From CAXTSE01 sp035554115 (lineage in GTDB: Bacteria > Actinomycetota > Actinomycetes > Actinomycetales > Microbacteriaceae): 64,000 bases of DNA. Made by a program: the position numbers and the translations under genes. Positions 41,066 to 48,931 of this stretch are shown here, piece after piece. Location: positions 1-64,000 of the forward strand of contig DATMIW010000071.1 in the NCBI GenBank assembly GCA_035554115.1. The letters are read 5' to 3'. Positions within the stretch are counted from its first letter, which is position 1; every line of letters starts with the position of its first letter. The notes under the pieces were generated by a model. That model did not search any database and had not been told where the DNA came from. It saw nothing but the letters and a program-made list of their open reading frames with translations.

Positions 41066-41680
41066 ATGAGTACTGCAACATCCTCTGCAACGTCCACTAC
41101 GCGTGCATCTCGCCCGACTCGCTGGAGAGTTGTCGACATCGTTATCGCGAGCGTCCTCGGCGTTGCCGCCGGTGTCATCTTTTGGGCGTGGGGTCTCGCC
41201 TGGAGCCCCCTGAGTCTGGGGCTCGCCTTTTTGCCCGGACTATCCGGTCTGCTAGCGGGGGGATGGCTGTTCGCCGGCGTCCTCGGCGGGCTCGTCATTC
41301 GCAAACCGGGCGCCGCAATCTTCACCGAACTCGTGGCAGCCGTGGTGTCTGCTCTCATTGGCACGCAGTGGGGATGGGAGACCCTGCTGTGGGGCGCAAT
41401 TGAGGGTCTCGGCGCGGAAATTGTGTTTGCGCTGCTGTTCTACCGGGCCTGGGCGATCTGGGTCGCGCCGCTCGCCGGTGCCGGAGCGGGAGTTGCGGTG
41501 GCCATTCTCGACACCAACTTCTCAAGCATTGCCGCCCTCGAGGCGGGAGCAAAGGTCGTCTACGCGATAAGCGCTATCGCGTCCGGGGCGCTTGTCGGTC
41601 TGCTGAGCTGGTTCGCCGTGCGCGGCCTCGCGGCAACGGGTGCGCTGTCACGGTTCGCCTCGGGGCGCACGGGCTCCTGA
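41066..41680 (+). CDS. ykoE: ECF transporter S component, YkoE type
   Basis: A 204-residue membrane protein with about six spans and the YkoE opening RWRVVDIVIASVLGVAAGVI. LSLGLAFLPGLSGLLAGGWL and KPGAAIFTELVAAVVSALIG are typical of the substrate-binding component for thiamine precursors (hydroxymethylpyrimidine) or thiamine. The TPP riboswitch upstream agrees. Its stop TGA overlaps the apparent CTG start of the ATPase gene. Together with the two following genes it forms a complete energy-coupling-factor importer. Confidence 0.9.
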   Translation: MSTATSSATSTTRASRPTRWRVVDIVIASVLGVAAGVIFWAWGLAWSPLSLGLAFLPGLSGLLAGGWLFAGVLGGLVIRKPGAAIFTELVAAVVSALIGTQWGWETLLWGAIEGLGAEIVFALLFYRAWAIWVAPLAGAGAGVAVAILDTNFSSIAALEAGAKVVYAISAIASGALVGLLSWFAVRGLAATGALSRFASGRTGS

Positions 41681-43173
41681 TCGACCGAGAGCGGGGGGTC
41701 CGCGTCCGCGCGACCGGTTGGGGCTGGCGTCACGCCGGCCGGACCTCCGACGCCGTTTCGGGCCTCGACCTGCACATCGAACCCGGAGAGCGCATCCTGC
41801 TGCTCGGTGCGTCGGGCGCCGGCAAGAGCACGCTGCTTGCAGGTCTCGCGGGCGTCCTCGGCGGTGACGAGGAGGGGGACGAGCGAGGCTCTCTGACTCT
41901 CGACGGCGATGCACCGAGCCGGTCGCGAGGTCGGGTTGGCCTCGTTCTTCAGGATCCGGACGCCCAGACCGTCCTGGCGCGCGTCGGCGACGAAGTCGCG
42001 TTCGGATGCGAAAACCTGGGAGTTGAGCGCACCGAGATCTGGCGGCGGGTGGCCGAGGCTCTCGATGCTGTGGGGCTCACAGTGCCGCTGCGGCATCCGA
42101 CCTCGCAGCTTTCTGGCGGCCAAAAGCAGCGGCTCGCGCTCGCGAGCGTTCTGGCTATGCGGCCTGGTCTGCTGCTCCTCGACGAGCCAACGGCCAACCT
42201 CGACATGAATGGAATCACCGAAGTTCGGGATGCCGTGCAGCGAGTAGTTGCCCAAACCGAGGCAACTCTGGTGGTTGTCGAACACCGCGTCGCGACCTGG
42301 GTCGATCTGGTCACGCGCGTGATCGTGCTCGAACCGGGAGGTGGAATCCTGGCCGACGGGTCTCCCGACGCCGTGTTGGGGGAGCACGGCGCGGCGCTCG
42401 CCGAGCGGGGGGTCTGGGTTCCGGGGCACCCGCCGCGGCATCCGGCGCACGACTGGGGGCAGGCGGTTGGGAGCCCCTTGCTGACAGCTCGGGAGCTGGC
42501 CGTCGGCCGGCGGGGATTCGGGCAGAAGGTCGCCCACCCCGTCGCTGAATCGCTCAATACGGCCCTCACAGCGGGAACAGCGACAGTCGTCACGGGACCA
42601 AATGGAGCAGGTAAGTCCACTTTGGCTCTGACCCTCGCGGGTCTCCTGCCACCCCTTGCGGGCGGACTCCGAGCCGAGAATGCGCTGTCGGGGTGCGGCG
42701 GAGGTGCAGTCGGACCTTCGCCAATTAGCTGGCGCTCCCGCGAGCTGCTCACCCGCATCGGCACGGTTTTCCAAAACCCCGAGCACCAGTTCTTGAGGGC
42801 GACTGTCCGCGACGAACTGGCGGTGGGGCCGCGCGCGCTCGGGCTCTCAGCTGACGAGATAGAGGGGCGAATCGATCCACTATTGACCCGCTTGCGCCTC
42901 GACGCTCTTGCCGACGCCAATCCGTTCACGCTGTCCGGAGGCGAAAAACGCAGGCTCTCGGTGGCCACAGCTCTCGCGACCAATCCGGCTCTGCTTGTGG
43001 TCGACGAGCCCACCTTCGGGCAGGATTCACGGACCTGGGCTGAGCTCGTCGAACTCTTCGCCGAGCTATTGCGTGCGGGTTCGTCCCTGCTCGCCGTTAC
43101 CCATGACGCAGAACTGATCACAGCCATCGCAGATTCGCGGCTCGAGCTGCCGACCGCGGGAGTGCGCGCATGA
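41677..43173 (+). CDS. ykoD: ECF transporter duplicated ATPase, YkoD type, apparent CTG start
   Basis: A 498-residue protein with two ABC ATPase domains. Domain 1: Walker A LLLGASGAGKSTLL, signature LSGGQKQRLALASV, Walker B LLLLDEPTANLD. Domain 2: Walker A TGPNGAGKSTLAL, signature LSGGEKRRLSVATA, Walker B LLVVDEPTFGQD. No ATG, GTG or TTG occurs in frame between the stop at 41401 and GTG 42049, which lies after Walker A. CTG 41677 overlaps the YkoE stop as CTGA and gives the family-like N-terminus RVRATGWGWRHAGR, so it is the probable start. It energises the thiamine-precursor importer. Confidence 0.85.
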   Translation: MIDRERGVRVRATGWGWRHAGRTSDAVSGLDLHIEPGERILLLGASGAGKSTLLAGLAGVLGGDEEGDERGSLTLDGDAPSRSRGRVGLVLQDPDAQTVLARVGDEVAFGCENLGVERTEIWRRVAEALDAVGLTVPLRHPTSQLSGGQKQRLALASVLAMRPGLLLLDEPTANLDMNGITEVRDAVQRVVAQTEATLVVVEHRVATWVDLVTRVIVLEPGGGILADGSPDAVLGEHGAALAERGVWVPGHPPRHPAHDWGQAVGSPLLTARELAVGRRGFGQKVAHPVAESLNTALTAGTATVVTGPNGAGKSTLALTLAGLLPPLAGGLRAENALSGCGGGAVGPSPISWRSRELLTRIGTVFQNPEHQFLRATVRDELAVGPRALGLSADEIEGRIDPLLTRLRLDALADANPFTLSGGEKRRLSVATALATNPALLVVDEPTFGQDSRTWAELVELFAELLRAGSSLLAVTHDAELITAIADSRLELPTAGVRA

Positions 43174-43952
43174 GCCTCGTCGCGCCCGACATCCGCACCA
43201 GCGTTGCGGCATCGGTAAACCCCGTAACGAAGCTGTTCGTCGCTCTCCTCATTGCCATGACCCTCGTGCTGTCGATCGATGTCGTGTCCGCCGGGGTTGC
43301 CTGCGTTCTTGTCGCCGTGTTGTTACCTCTGAGCGGCTTGCGAGCGAGGGAGCTCGTGCTGCGCACCGCGCCGATCTGGCTGTCGGCCGCTTTGGCTGGC
43401 ATCACCACCGCTTTGTACGGTCAGGATGCGGGAGCGACTCTCCTTCCTCTGGGGCCAGTGACGATTACCGAGGGCTCAGTGCTTCTCGCCGCGGCTATAG
43501 CTCTGCGTGTGATTGCGATCGGGGTCCCCGGCATCGTGCTGTTCGCAACGACCGATCCGACAGACCTTGCTGACGGATTCGGTCAGCTGCTCCACCTACC
43601 CGCCAGGTTTGTCCTTGGGGGGCTCGCGGGCCTTCGCCTGGTTGGCCTTCTCGTTGACGACTGGCACGCTCTCGCACAGGCGCGCCGTGCCCGCGGGGTT
43701 GCCGATCGGGGGGCCCTGCGGAGGTTTGCGAGTCAGGCGTTCGCGCTCCTGGTAATCGCTGTGCGGCGGGGCAGCAAACTTGCGACGGCAATGGAAGCTC
43801 GTGGATTTGGATCGGATGTCCGGCGCACCTGGGCACGCCCCTCGCGTCTTGGTCGGGCCGACCTCGTCCTTGCCGGGATCGGCATCCTCGTCACCGGGGC
43901 GGCGGTGGCGGCCGCGATGTTCGCCGGAACCTGGAACTTCGTCCTTGGCTGA
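43170..43952 (+). CDS. ykoC: ECF transporter T component, YkoC/CbiQ type
   Basis: A 260-residue membrane protein with about five spans and the two CbiQ-type coupling motifs with Ala-Arg-Gly: ALAQARRARGVADRGAL and ATAMEARGFGSDVRR. These helices contact the two ATPase domains. The ATGA start overlaps the ATPase stop by 4 bp. It completes the YkoEDC-type energy-coupling-factor importer controlled by the TPP riboswitch. Confidence 0.9.
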   Translation: MSLVAPDIRTSVAASVNPVTKLFVALLIAMTLVLSIDVVSAGVACVLVAVLLPLSGLRARELVLRTAPIWLSAALAGITTALYGQDAGATLLPLGPVTITEGSVLLAAAIALRVIAIGVPGIVLFATTDPTDLADGFGQLLHLPARFVLGGLAGLRLVGLLVDDWHALAQARRARGVADRGALRRFASQAFALLVIAVRRGSKLATAMEARGFGSDVRRTWARPSRLGRADLVLAGIGILVTGAAVAAAMFAGTWNFVLG

Positions 43953-44496
43953 GCGCAGAGATCCCGAGTCGCTCGCCGAGCTTGTCGACAGAATCGTGGC
44001 GAGCCAGGCGGGAATCGCTCGTCCTATCGTGCTGATCGACGGCGGTTCCGGGTCGGGGAAGTCGACCCTGGCGGTGCCTGTGGCCGAGCGTTTGGGCGCG
44101 CACCTCATCCGGCTCGACGACCTGTATCCCGGCTGGGACGGCCTCGAAGCCGCTAGCACAGTGGTAACCGACTCTCTGCTCACGGACACGCCCCGATGGC
44201 AGCGATGGGATTGGAAAGAGGATCGCCCCGCTGGGTCGGTCGAGGTCGATCCCACCTTGCCGCTCGTCATCGAGGGATCCGGATCACTCAGCCGGGCTGC
44301 GCGCCACCTTGCGACGTTCGGTGTGTGGCTCGAACTCGCCGAACCGGAGCGCCACCGTCGGGCTATCGCCCGTGACGGCGATGCCTATGAACCGTATTGG
44401 GATCGCTGGGCCGCGCAGGAGGCCACATTCTTCGCACGGGAGAGGCCCGACCTCACCGCCGACCTTGTTGTCGACGCGTCGCGAATCCCGATCTAA
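43945..44496 (+). CDS. P-loop kinase-like protein in the thiamine transporter operon
   Basis: A 183-residue P-loop NTPase of the uridine-kinase-like group. Walker A is IDGGSGSGKSTLAV; LIRLDDLYPGWDGLEAAS matches the substrate-facing DD-Y-W motif of such kinases, and RPIVLIDGG the preceding strand. The only suitable start is TTG 43945, overlapping the transporter gene by 8 bp. Homologues are annotated simply as ATP-binding. Its place in a TPP-riboswitch operon suggests a kinase acting on an imported thiamine precursor, but that is inference. Confidence 0.75.
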   Translation: MAERRDPESLAELVDRIVASQAGIARPIVLIDGGSGSGKSTLAVPVAERLGAHLIRLDDLYPGWDGLEAASTVVTDSLLTDTPRWQRWDWKEDRPAGSVEVDPTLPLVIEGSGSLSRAARHLATFGVWLELAEPERHRRAIARDGDAYEPYWDRWAAQEATFFARERPDLTADLVVDASRIPI

Positions 44497-44510
44497 GGCG
44501 GCGGGTCCGG

Positions 44511-45098
44511 TCAGTCCCGGTGCCAGGTCGTTGTGAACGGGCTGTCTTCGGGTTTCTGCACCAAAACATCACCGGTGCAGGTGGTGGTGATTGCGACGTT
44601 GTCGCGAGCCGCTTCGGTCTGACTTGTCGGAAGAGTCGTACTGGTCCCGTTGATATCCACGGTTGTCGTGATCGAGTAGTTCGGGGCGCTGAAGTTCGAG
44701 AACATGAAGGTGTGGCCGGTGAGGGTCCAGTCTGAGGTGAAGCCGCCAGCTCGTACCGTCGTTATCGTCAGTGGCGAGCCGTTTCGGGTTCCGGTGAAGA
44801 CGAGAGTCGCATTGTCTGTTGCGGTGGCCTTTCTATCGGCCGTGAACTTCGCGTGTTCGATGCCTGTAGCGGTGCCAACGAGATCCTGACCTGTGCCCTT
44901 CTCTTCGAAGTAGGCGGCCATCTGGGTCGCAAGGTCGTCCAGGTCGGCGGTCCACTCACCGGGAAGGCAGCGAGCACCCGTGAGCACCGGGGCCGCGGCG
45001 GTCGGGGTGCTCCCGGGAGTGCTTCCCGGGTCGCACGCGGCGAGCGCAAGCAGCAGCATTGCGGGGACGGGGAGCATGAGCAGCTTGTTCACAGTCAT
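44511..45098 (-). CDS. Secreted lipoprotein, unknown function
   Basis: A 195-residue lipoprotein: MTVNKLLMLPVPAMLLLALA, then AACDPG with the lipid-attached Cys. A Pro/Thr linker and a beta-rich domain (ATLVFTGTRNGSPLTITTV and FTSDWTLTGHTFMFSN) follow. The ATG 45096-45098 is the one giving a short signal peptide. It is convergent with the thiamine operon and monocistronic. No family recognised beyond a lipocalin-like beta fold impression. Confidence 0.75.
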   Translation of the reverse strand: MTVNKLLMLPVPAMLLLALAACDPGSTPGSTPTAAAPVLTGARCLPGEWTADLDDLATQMAAYFEEKGTGQDLVGTATGIEHAKFTADRKATATDNATLVFTGTRNGSPLTITTVRAGGFTSDWTLTGHTFMFSNFSAPNYSITTTVDINGTSTTLPTSQTEAARDNVAITTTCTGDVLVQKPEDSPFTTTWHRD

Positions 45099-45142
45099 AC
45101 TCTGGCCACGCGTTGGACCGTGCACAAGGTGGATAGTCGACT

Positions 45143-45496
45143 TTAACCCCAGCCGAGGCGGTGCAGTTCGTCGTCGTCGATCCCGTAGAAATGGGCAATC
45201 TCGTGCACGAGAGTCACGTGGATCTCGTCACGCAGTTCGTCTTCGCTGTCGCAGATCGCCAGCAGGGGCTCGCGATACAGGACGATGCGATCGGGTAGCT
45301 CTCCGAATCCGTACACGTCTCGGTCGGTGAGGGCTGTGCCGTGGTAGAGCCCGAGCAGGGTGAGCGACCCGTCCTCGGGCCGGTCCTCGGTCACGAAAAC
45401 GACGTTCTCGAGGCCGTCGACCATCTCATCGGGCAGCGCGTCCAATTCGTCGATAACGATTCGCTCGAACTCGGCGGCGTCGAGCTCGAAACTCAT
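45143..45496 (-). CDS. Minimal zincin-type metallopeptidase
   Basis: A 117-residue protein of the metallopeptidase family with HExxH (PF06262-like). The zinc motif is VTLVHEIAHFYGIDDDELHR near the C-terminus; RIVLYREPLLAICDSEDELR precedes it. The length is usual for the family. The ATG start overlaps the DUF2017 stop by 4 bp. It is the last of a conserved actinobacterial trio with clpS and DUF2017, suggesting a role linked to proteolysis, though its target is unknown. Confidence 0.9.
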   Translation of the reverse strand: MSFELDAAEFERIVIDELDALPDEMVDGLENVVFVTEDRPEDGSLTLLGLYHGTALTDRDVYGFGELPDRIVLYREPLLAICDSEDELRDEIHVTLVHEIAHFYGIDDDELHRLGWG

Positions 45497-45972
45497 TGCG
45501 GCGCGTCGCCTATCGCGACGGTGTCCAGGGCCTCGAGCATCCTCCACTGCAGCTCGCCCAGCCACTGGTAGACGTCCCCCACAGGACTTTCGTCGACGGG
45601 ATCATCGTCGTGCTCGATCCCCAGACGGTCGGCCAGAATCCTCCGCAGGTCGGTGAGAATCGGCATCCACGTGTCGAAGGCTTCGGCGGTCAGCGAGATC
45701 CGCATGCCAGTCGGGATGTTCGCGCCGGTCGCGAGGTCGCGCACGACGATCCCCGCATTGGCGGTCTTGCGGTCGACCAGGCCGGAACGCGTGTAGCGGG
45801 CGAATTCGGCCGCGGCATCCGGATCGTCGGGGTAGGCGTTCGGGAACAGCACGGCAAGACCATCACCGTCCACCTGCTCGGTGTAGTCGGTCAGCAAGGT
45901 GGTGAGGAGTCGGTGTTCGAGTTCGCTCAGCTCGACCCGGATCTCGGCGCCGTCGATCTCGATCGATGTCAC
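45493..45972 (-). CDS. DUF2017 protein
   Basis: A 159-residue, acidic, helix-rich cytoplasmic protein of DUF2017, with ELSELEHRLLTTLLTDYTEQ, PDDPDAAAEFARYTRSGLVD and WLGELQWRMLEALDTVAIG. It lies between clpS and the metallopeptidase gene with 4-bp overlaps on both sides, the order usually seen in actinobacteria. This close coupling suggests it assists ClpS-dependent substrate delivery or the peptidase, but no biochemical function is established. Confidence 0.9.
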   Translation of the reverse strand: MTSIEIDGAEIRVELSELEHRLLTTLLTDYTEQVDGDGLAVLFPNAYPDDPDAAAEFARYTRSGLVDRKTANAGIVVRDLATGANIPTGMRISLTAEAFDTWMPILTDLRRILADRLGIEHDDDPVDESPVGDVYQWLGELQWRMLEALDTVAIGDAPQ

Positions 45973-46310
45973 GAGTCGGCTCGTGTCACTGTCGCCCAGA
46001 GCCCGTACTCGTGCATCGCTTCAGTGTGCCGTTCCATCTCTTCGCGCGGACCCGTGGCGACGACAGCACGGCCTTCGTTGTGCACAAGCAACATGAGGCG
46101 CTCCGCCTCCTCGGCGGAGTGACCGAAGTATCGACGGAACACCTGGGTGACGTACGTCATGAGGTTGACCGGGTCGTTCCACACGGTGGTCGTCCAGGTT
46201 GCGTCGAGCTCCACGGTGACCCGGTGGCTCAGGTCAATATCGGTATCTGATGAAACCGTGTCTGTCGAAACCGCGCCCGTTGAATAAGGGCTTCTCGAAT
46301 CAATTCTCAT
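45969..46310 (-). CDS. clpS: ATP-dependent Clp protease adaptor ClpS
   Basis: A 113-residue protein. After a disordered N-terminal tail of about 30 residues, the ClpS core shows TTVWNDPVNLMTYVTQVFRR, the residues contacting N-end-rule substrates, then AERLMLLVHNEGRAVVATGP and the helix EEMERHTEAMHEYGLWATV. ClpS delivers proteins with destabilising N-termini to ClpC/ClpA and ClpP. The start chosen is the ATG 46308-46310, shortly after the tRNA-His gene transcribed on the same strand. Confidence 0.93.
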   Translation of the reverse strand: MRIDSRSPYSTGAVSTDTVSSDTDIDLSHRVTVELDATWTTTVWNDPVNLMTYVTQVFRRYFGHSAEEAERLMLLVHNEGRAVVATGPREEMERHTEAMHEYGLWATVTRADS

Positions 46311-46333
46311 CGAAGCGGACCTACTTATCTGAG

Positions 46334-46406
46334 GGTGACTGACGGGACTCGAACCCGCGACATCCGGCACCACAAGCCAGCGCTCTACCAACTGAGCTAC
46401 AACCAC
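46334..46406 (-). tRNA. tRNA-His (GTG anticodon)
   Basis: Read on the minus strand: acceptor GTGGTTG, D-arm AGCTCAGTTGGTAGAGC, anticodon stem-loop CTGGC-TTGTGGT-GCCGG with anticodon GTG, T-arm GCGGGTTCGAACCCGT, acceptor 3' side CAGTCAC and discriminator C73. A G precedes position 1, as needed for the extra G-1 of tRNA-His. CCA is not encoded. Confidence 0.95.
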
Positions 46407-46434
46407 CATGCGTTGCCGAAGCAACCCATCCATC

Positions 46435-47058
46435 TTACGGCACTCGAGGCGCCCACGCCTCCACTGCGACAGTGGATGCGGCCTGCGCCTGATCACTCGT
46501 CGGTCCCGGGTGCGGTACGAACACGATCGAGCGGTAGTAGTCGAGTTCACGGATGGATTCGAGGATGTCTGCCAGCGCCCGGTGCCCGCCGTGTTTCGCG
46601 GGTGACTGGAAGTAGGCGCGCGGGTACCAGTGGCGGGCGAGCTCTTTGATCGACGATACGTCGACGCTGCGGTAGTGCAGATGGCTGTCGACACGCGGCA
46701 TGTATTTGGCGAGGAAGGCACGATCGGTGCCAATGGAGTTGCCCGCGATGGGAACTGTTCCGGTCTCGGGGGCGAACTTCAGGATGTACTCGAGAATTTC
46801 ATACTCGGCCTCTGCCAGCGTGACGCCGTTCGGGATCTCGTCGAGCAGGCCGCTCTCGGTGTGCATGTTCCGTACGAACTCGCCCATATTGGCAAGTGCC
46901 GACGGGTCGGGCTTGATTACGATCGTGAACCCCGCGTCGAGGGGCTTCAGGTCGAAATTCGTAACGACAACGGCCACCTCGACGAGTTCGTCAATCCCTA
47001 GGTCGAGGCCCGTCATCTCACAGTCGATCCAGACCAGGACGTCAGGGGAGGCTGTCAT
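46435..47058 (-). CDS. orn: Oligoribonuclease
   Basis: A 207-residue DEDDh 3'-5' exonuclease. VWIDCEMTGLD carries the first two acidic residues, AGNSIGTDRAFLAKYMP the third Asp, and KHGGHRALADILESIRELDY the catalytic His and fourth Asp. It degrades 2-5 nt RNA fragments and pGpG and is usually essential. The leaderless -10 TAAGCT lies 6 nt upstream of the ATG. The tRNA-His gene follows it on the same strand. Confidence 0.97.
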   Translation of the reverse strand: MTASPDVLVWIDCEMTGLDLGIDELVEVAVVVTNFDLKPLDAGFTIVIKPDPSALANMGEFVRNMHTESGLLDEIPNGVTLAEAEYEILEYILKFAPETGTVPIAGNSIGTDRAFLAKYMPRVDSHLHYRSVDVSSIKELARHWYPRAYFQSPAKHGGHRALADILESIRELDYYRSIVFVPHPGPTSDQAQAASTVAVEAWAPRVP

Positions 47059-47146
47059 GTGGCGAGCTTATCGGTGGCGTGCGACGCAGTCTCGTGCAGG
47101 CATGGCAACGGCCTTGCCGGGGACCCCTGCGATACCCTGGATGTGC

Positions 47147-47219
47147 GCCCTCGTAGCTCAGCGGATAGAGCAGGAGCCTTCTAATCTCTTTGTCGCAGGT
47201 TCGATTCCTGCCGAGGGCA
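47147..47219 (+). tRNA. tRNA-Arg (TCT anticodon)
   Basis: Acceptor GCCCTCG, D-arm AGCTCAGCGGATAGAGC, anticodon loop CTTCTAA with TCT, T-arm GCAGGTTCGATTCCTGC and acceptor 3' side CGAGGGC plus A. CCA is not encoded. A -10-like TACCCT is about 12 nt upstream. Confidence 0.95.
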
Positions 47220-47241
47220 CAGTTTTCGATCCGGCGTCCGT

Positions 47242-47952
47242 CTACTTCGTAGGCGCGAAAGGGTCGTTCGGGTCCGTCGGGCCGCCGGGTGCGACGGGTA
47301 CTGCCTCGAATGCTGCGGGGGCGGTCGGCGCGACCGGGGCGGCAGGTGCTGCAGGAGCTGCAGGAGCTGCTTCGGTGGGGGCGTTGCCTGCGATAGTTGC
47401 GGCGAACTGTTCATCGGCCCATCGCTGTTGGTCGACCAATACCGGATCGGGCTGAGCGGTCTCGTACTTCCATCGGTCGACGTCGTCGCTGAAGATCTTT
47501 TTGGCGCGGTTGGGCTTGTGCAGCCAGGTGATCAGTCGGTCCCGGTATTCGGTAAGAGTCTGGTCTGCCTGGAAGCTGTAGCTCACTGAGTTCGTGCGCA
47601 TGTCGCGGAGCTGGTGGTCAGCCCAGTCAGCCGCAAGGCCAGCTCCGGCCACGGGAAGCAACCGCACAGAGACGTCAGCAGCGGCCGCGAGCGTTTCCGA
47701 ATGCTCTTTGGCCGTCGACGACAGACTGTCCCAGCGCGCTGCGGACTGTCCTGCGGAGATGAGTGCGGCGACCGCGTTGGCGCGGGTCTCGCGAGCCCGG
47801 TCGTCGACCAGGCGACGCGTTGCACCGCGTCCGATAGCGGCGCCGATGATTGCGGCCACGATGATCGCGATAAACGGGAGCACCACACCCGTCACGATGC
47901 GCTGTCCGTTGTCGGATGAGAGCCAGGTTACGAAATCATTCCACCACTGCAT
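47242..47952 (-). CDS. Membrane-anchored protein with Ala/Pro-rich C-terminus
   Basis: A 236-residue protein with one N-terminal membrane span (about 20-42, VTGVVLPFIAIIVAAIIGAA), a charged helical middle (RATRRLVDDRARETRANAVA region and DRLITWLHKPNRAKKIFSDD) and a low-complexity C-terminus of AAPAAPAAPV-type repeats ending in NDPFAPTK. The family is unknown, although similar small-colony actinobacterial membrane proteins exist. It lies tail-to-tail with the tRNA-Arg gene. Confidence 0.7.
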   Translation of the reverse strand: MQWWNDFVTWLSSDNGQRIVTGVVLPFIAIIVAAIIGAAIGRGATRRLVDDRARETRANAVAALISAGQSAARWDSLSSTAKEHSETLAAAADVSVRLLPVAGAGLAADWADHQLRDMRTNSVSYSFQADQTLTEYRDRLITWLHKPNRAKKIFSDDVDRWKYETAQPDPVLVDQQRWADEQFAATIAGNAPTEAAPAAPAAPAAPVAPTAPAAFEAVPVAPGGPTDPNDPFAPTK

Positions 47953-48038
47953 GGCGGCACCTTACGTCGAGTCGGAGCCGAAACCGCGCAGGGGCACGCG
48001 GACTCACGAACACTTGCAGAAACTGTTCCCATGTCTGG

Positions 48039-48308
48039 CTATGGATGGCGGAGCGCATCGACCGCGTCATCGGCGGACCAGAAGTCCCCGATGATATGGA
48101 ATCCTGTGGCGCGCTCTCGGAGACGCTTGCTTCGAAAGCGAGTGCCGCCTCCGCTCGCGCCTCCACCGTCGCTCACCTTTTCGACGTAGCCCAGCACGAC
48201 TCCGTCAGCACGCGTCACGCGCCACAGGGCGCCACGCCGAGGCACGACGGTGAGCCCGCGCGGGGCAGACGTCAGAGGGAGCGCGGTGGGAAGCTCGAGT
48301 AGTTCCAT
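48039..48308 (-). CDS. Small SOS-regulated protein, unknown function (89 aa)
   Basis: An 89-residue protein from ATG 48306-48308 (MELLELPTALPLTSAPRGL). The core pattern WRVTRADGVVLGYVEKVSDG followed by FHIIGDFWSADDAVDALRHP resembles small cytoplasmic beta-alpha proteins found in Microbacteriaceae, function unknown. The leaderless -10 TACATT, 6 nt before the ATG, is overlapped by a near-perfect LexA box (48312-48327), so the gene is probably induced by DNA damage. It is divergent from msrA. Confidence 0.7.
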   Translation of the reverse strand: MELLELPTALPLTSAPRGLTVVPRRGALWRVTRADGVVLGYVEKVSDGGGASGGGTRFRSKRLRERATGFHIIGDFWSADDAVDALRHP

Positions 48309-48311
48309 GGA

Positions 48312-48327
48312 TCGAATGTATGTTCGA
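48312..48327. promoter_or_regulatory. SOS (LexA) box
   Basis: TCGAATGTATGTTCGA matches the actinobacterial SOS consensus TCGAAC-N4-GTTCGA at 11 of 12 positions. It overlaps the -10 of the small gene ending at 48308 and lies 77 bp upstream of msrA. Confidence 0.7.
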
Positions 48328-48403
48328 CCACCGACATTCCCGAGGAGCACGAAACCAGATGCGATCCGAGCGGGCTCTGTGTACGAGTCGTATGGTGTGA
48401 TCC

Positions 48404-48931
48404 ATGCGAACTTTCGTGGTTGCCGGCGGATGTTTCTGGTGTCTTGACGCGGTCTACCGCACGCTCAAGGGCGTCACCGCCGTTGTCTCGGGGTACACAG
48501 GCGGCACAGTTCCTCATCCGTCCTACGAAGCTGTCTGCACGGGAACGACAGGCCACGCGGAGGCGGTGGCCGTCACATTCGATGAGAACGTCATTCCCGC
48601 AGAGGTGATTCTCGATGTCTTCTTCACCCTGCACGACCCGCGTCAGCTCAACCGCCAAGGGGCGGATATTGGCACGCAGTATCGCTCGGCGATGTTCTAC
48701 CGGGACGACGCTGAGAAGGCCGAATTCGAGGCCGCGCGTGATCGGGCGAACTCCTACTGGGAGGGCGGCATCGTGACGACCATTGAGCCGCTCGGCGAGT
48801 ACTTCGAGGCCGAGGAATATCACCAGGACTTCTTCGCAAAGAACCCGAATCAGGGATACTGCCTCGCCGTCGCGCAGCCGAAAGTGAACAAGATCCGGGC
48901 GTCCTACGGGCCCTACGTCCTCTCGGCGTAG
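48404..48931 (+). CDS. msrA: Peptide-methionine (S)-S-oxide reductase
   Basis: A 175-residue MsrA. The catalytic motif GGCFWC (Cys10) opens the protein, followed by GYTGGTVPHPSYEAVCTGTT and LFFFTHDP-like VFFTLHDPRQLNRQGADIG, GTQYRS and a C-terminal NPNQGYC with the resolving Cys. It repairs oxidised methionine in proteins, with thioredoxin. The leaderless element TATGGT is 7 nt before the ATG. Confidence 0.96.
   Translation: MRTFVVAGGCFWCLDAVYRTLKGVTAVVSGYTGGTVPHPSYEAVCTGTTGHAEAVAVTFDENVIPAEVILDVFFTLHDPRQLNRQGADIGTQYRSAMFYRDDAEKAEFEAARDRANSYWEGGIVTTIEPLGEYFEAEEYHQDFFAKNPNQGYCLAVAQPKVNKIRASYGPYVLSA

Noticed and set aside
46334..47219. tRNA genes as possible integration sites
   Set aside because: No integrase gene, and no repeat of the tRNA 3' end was noticed nearby; the flanking genes are core functions.
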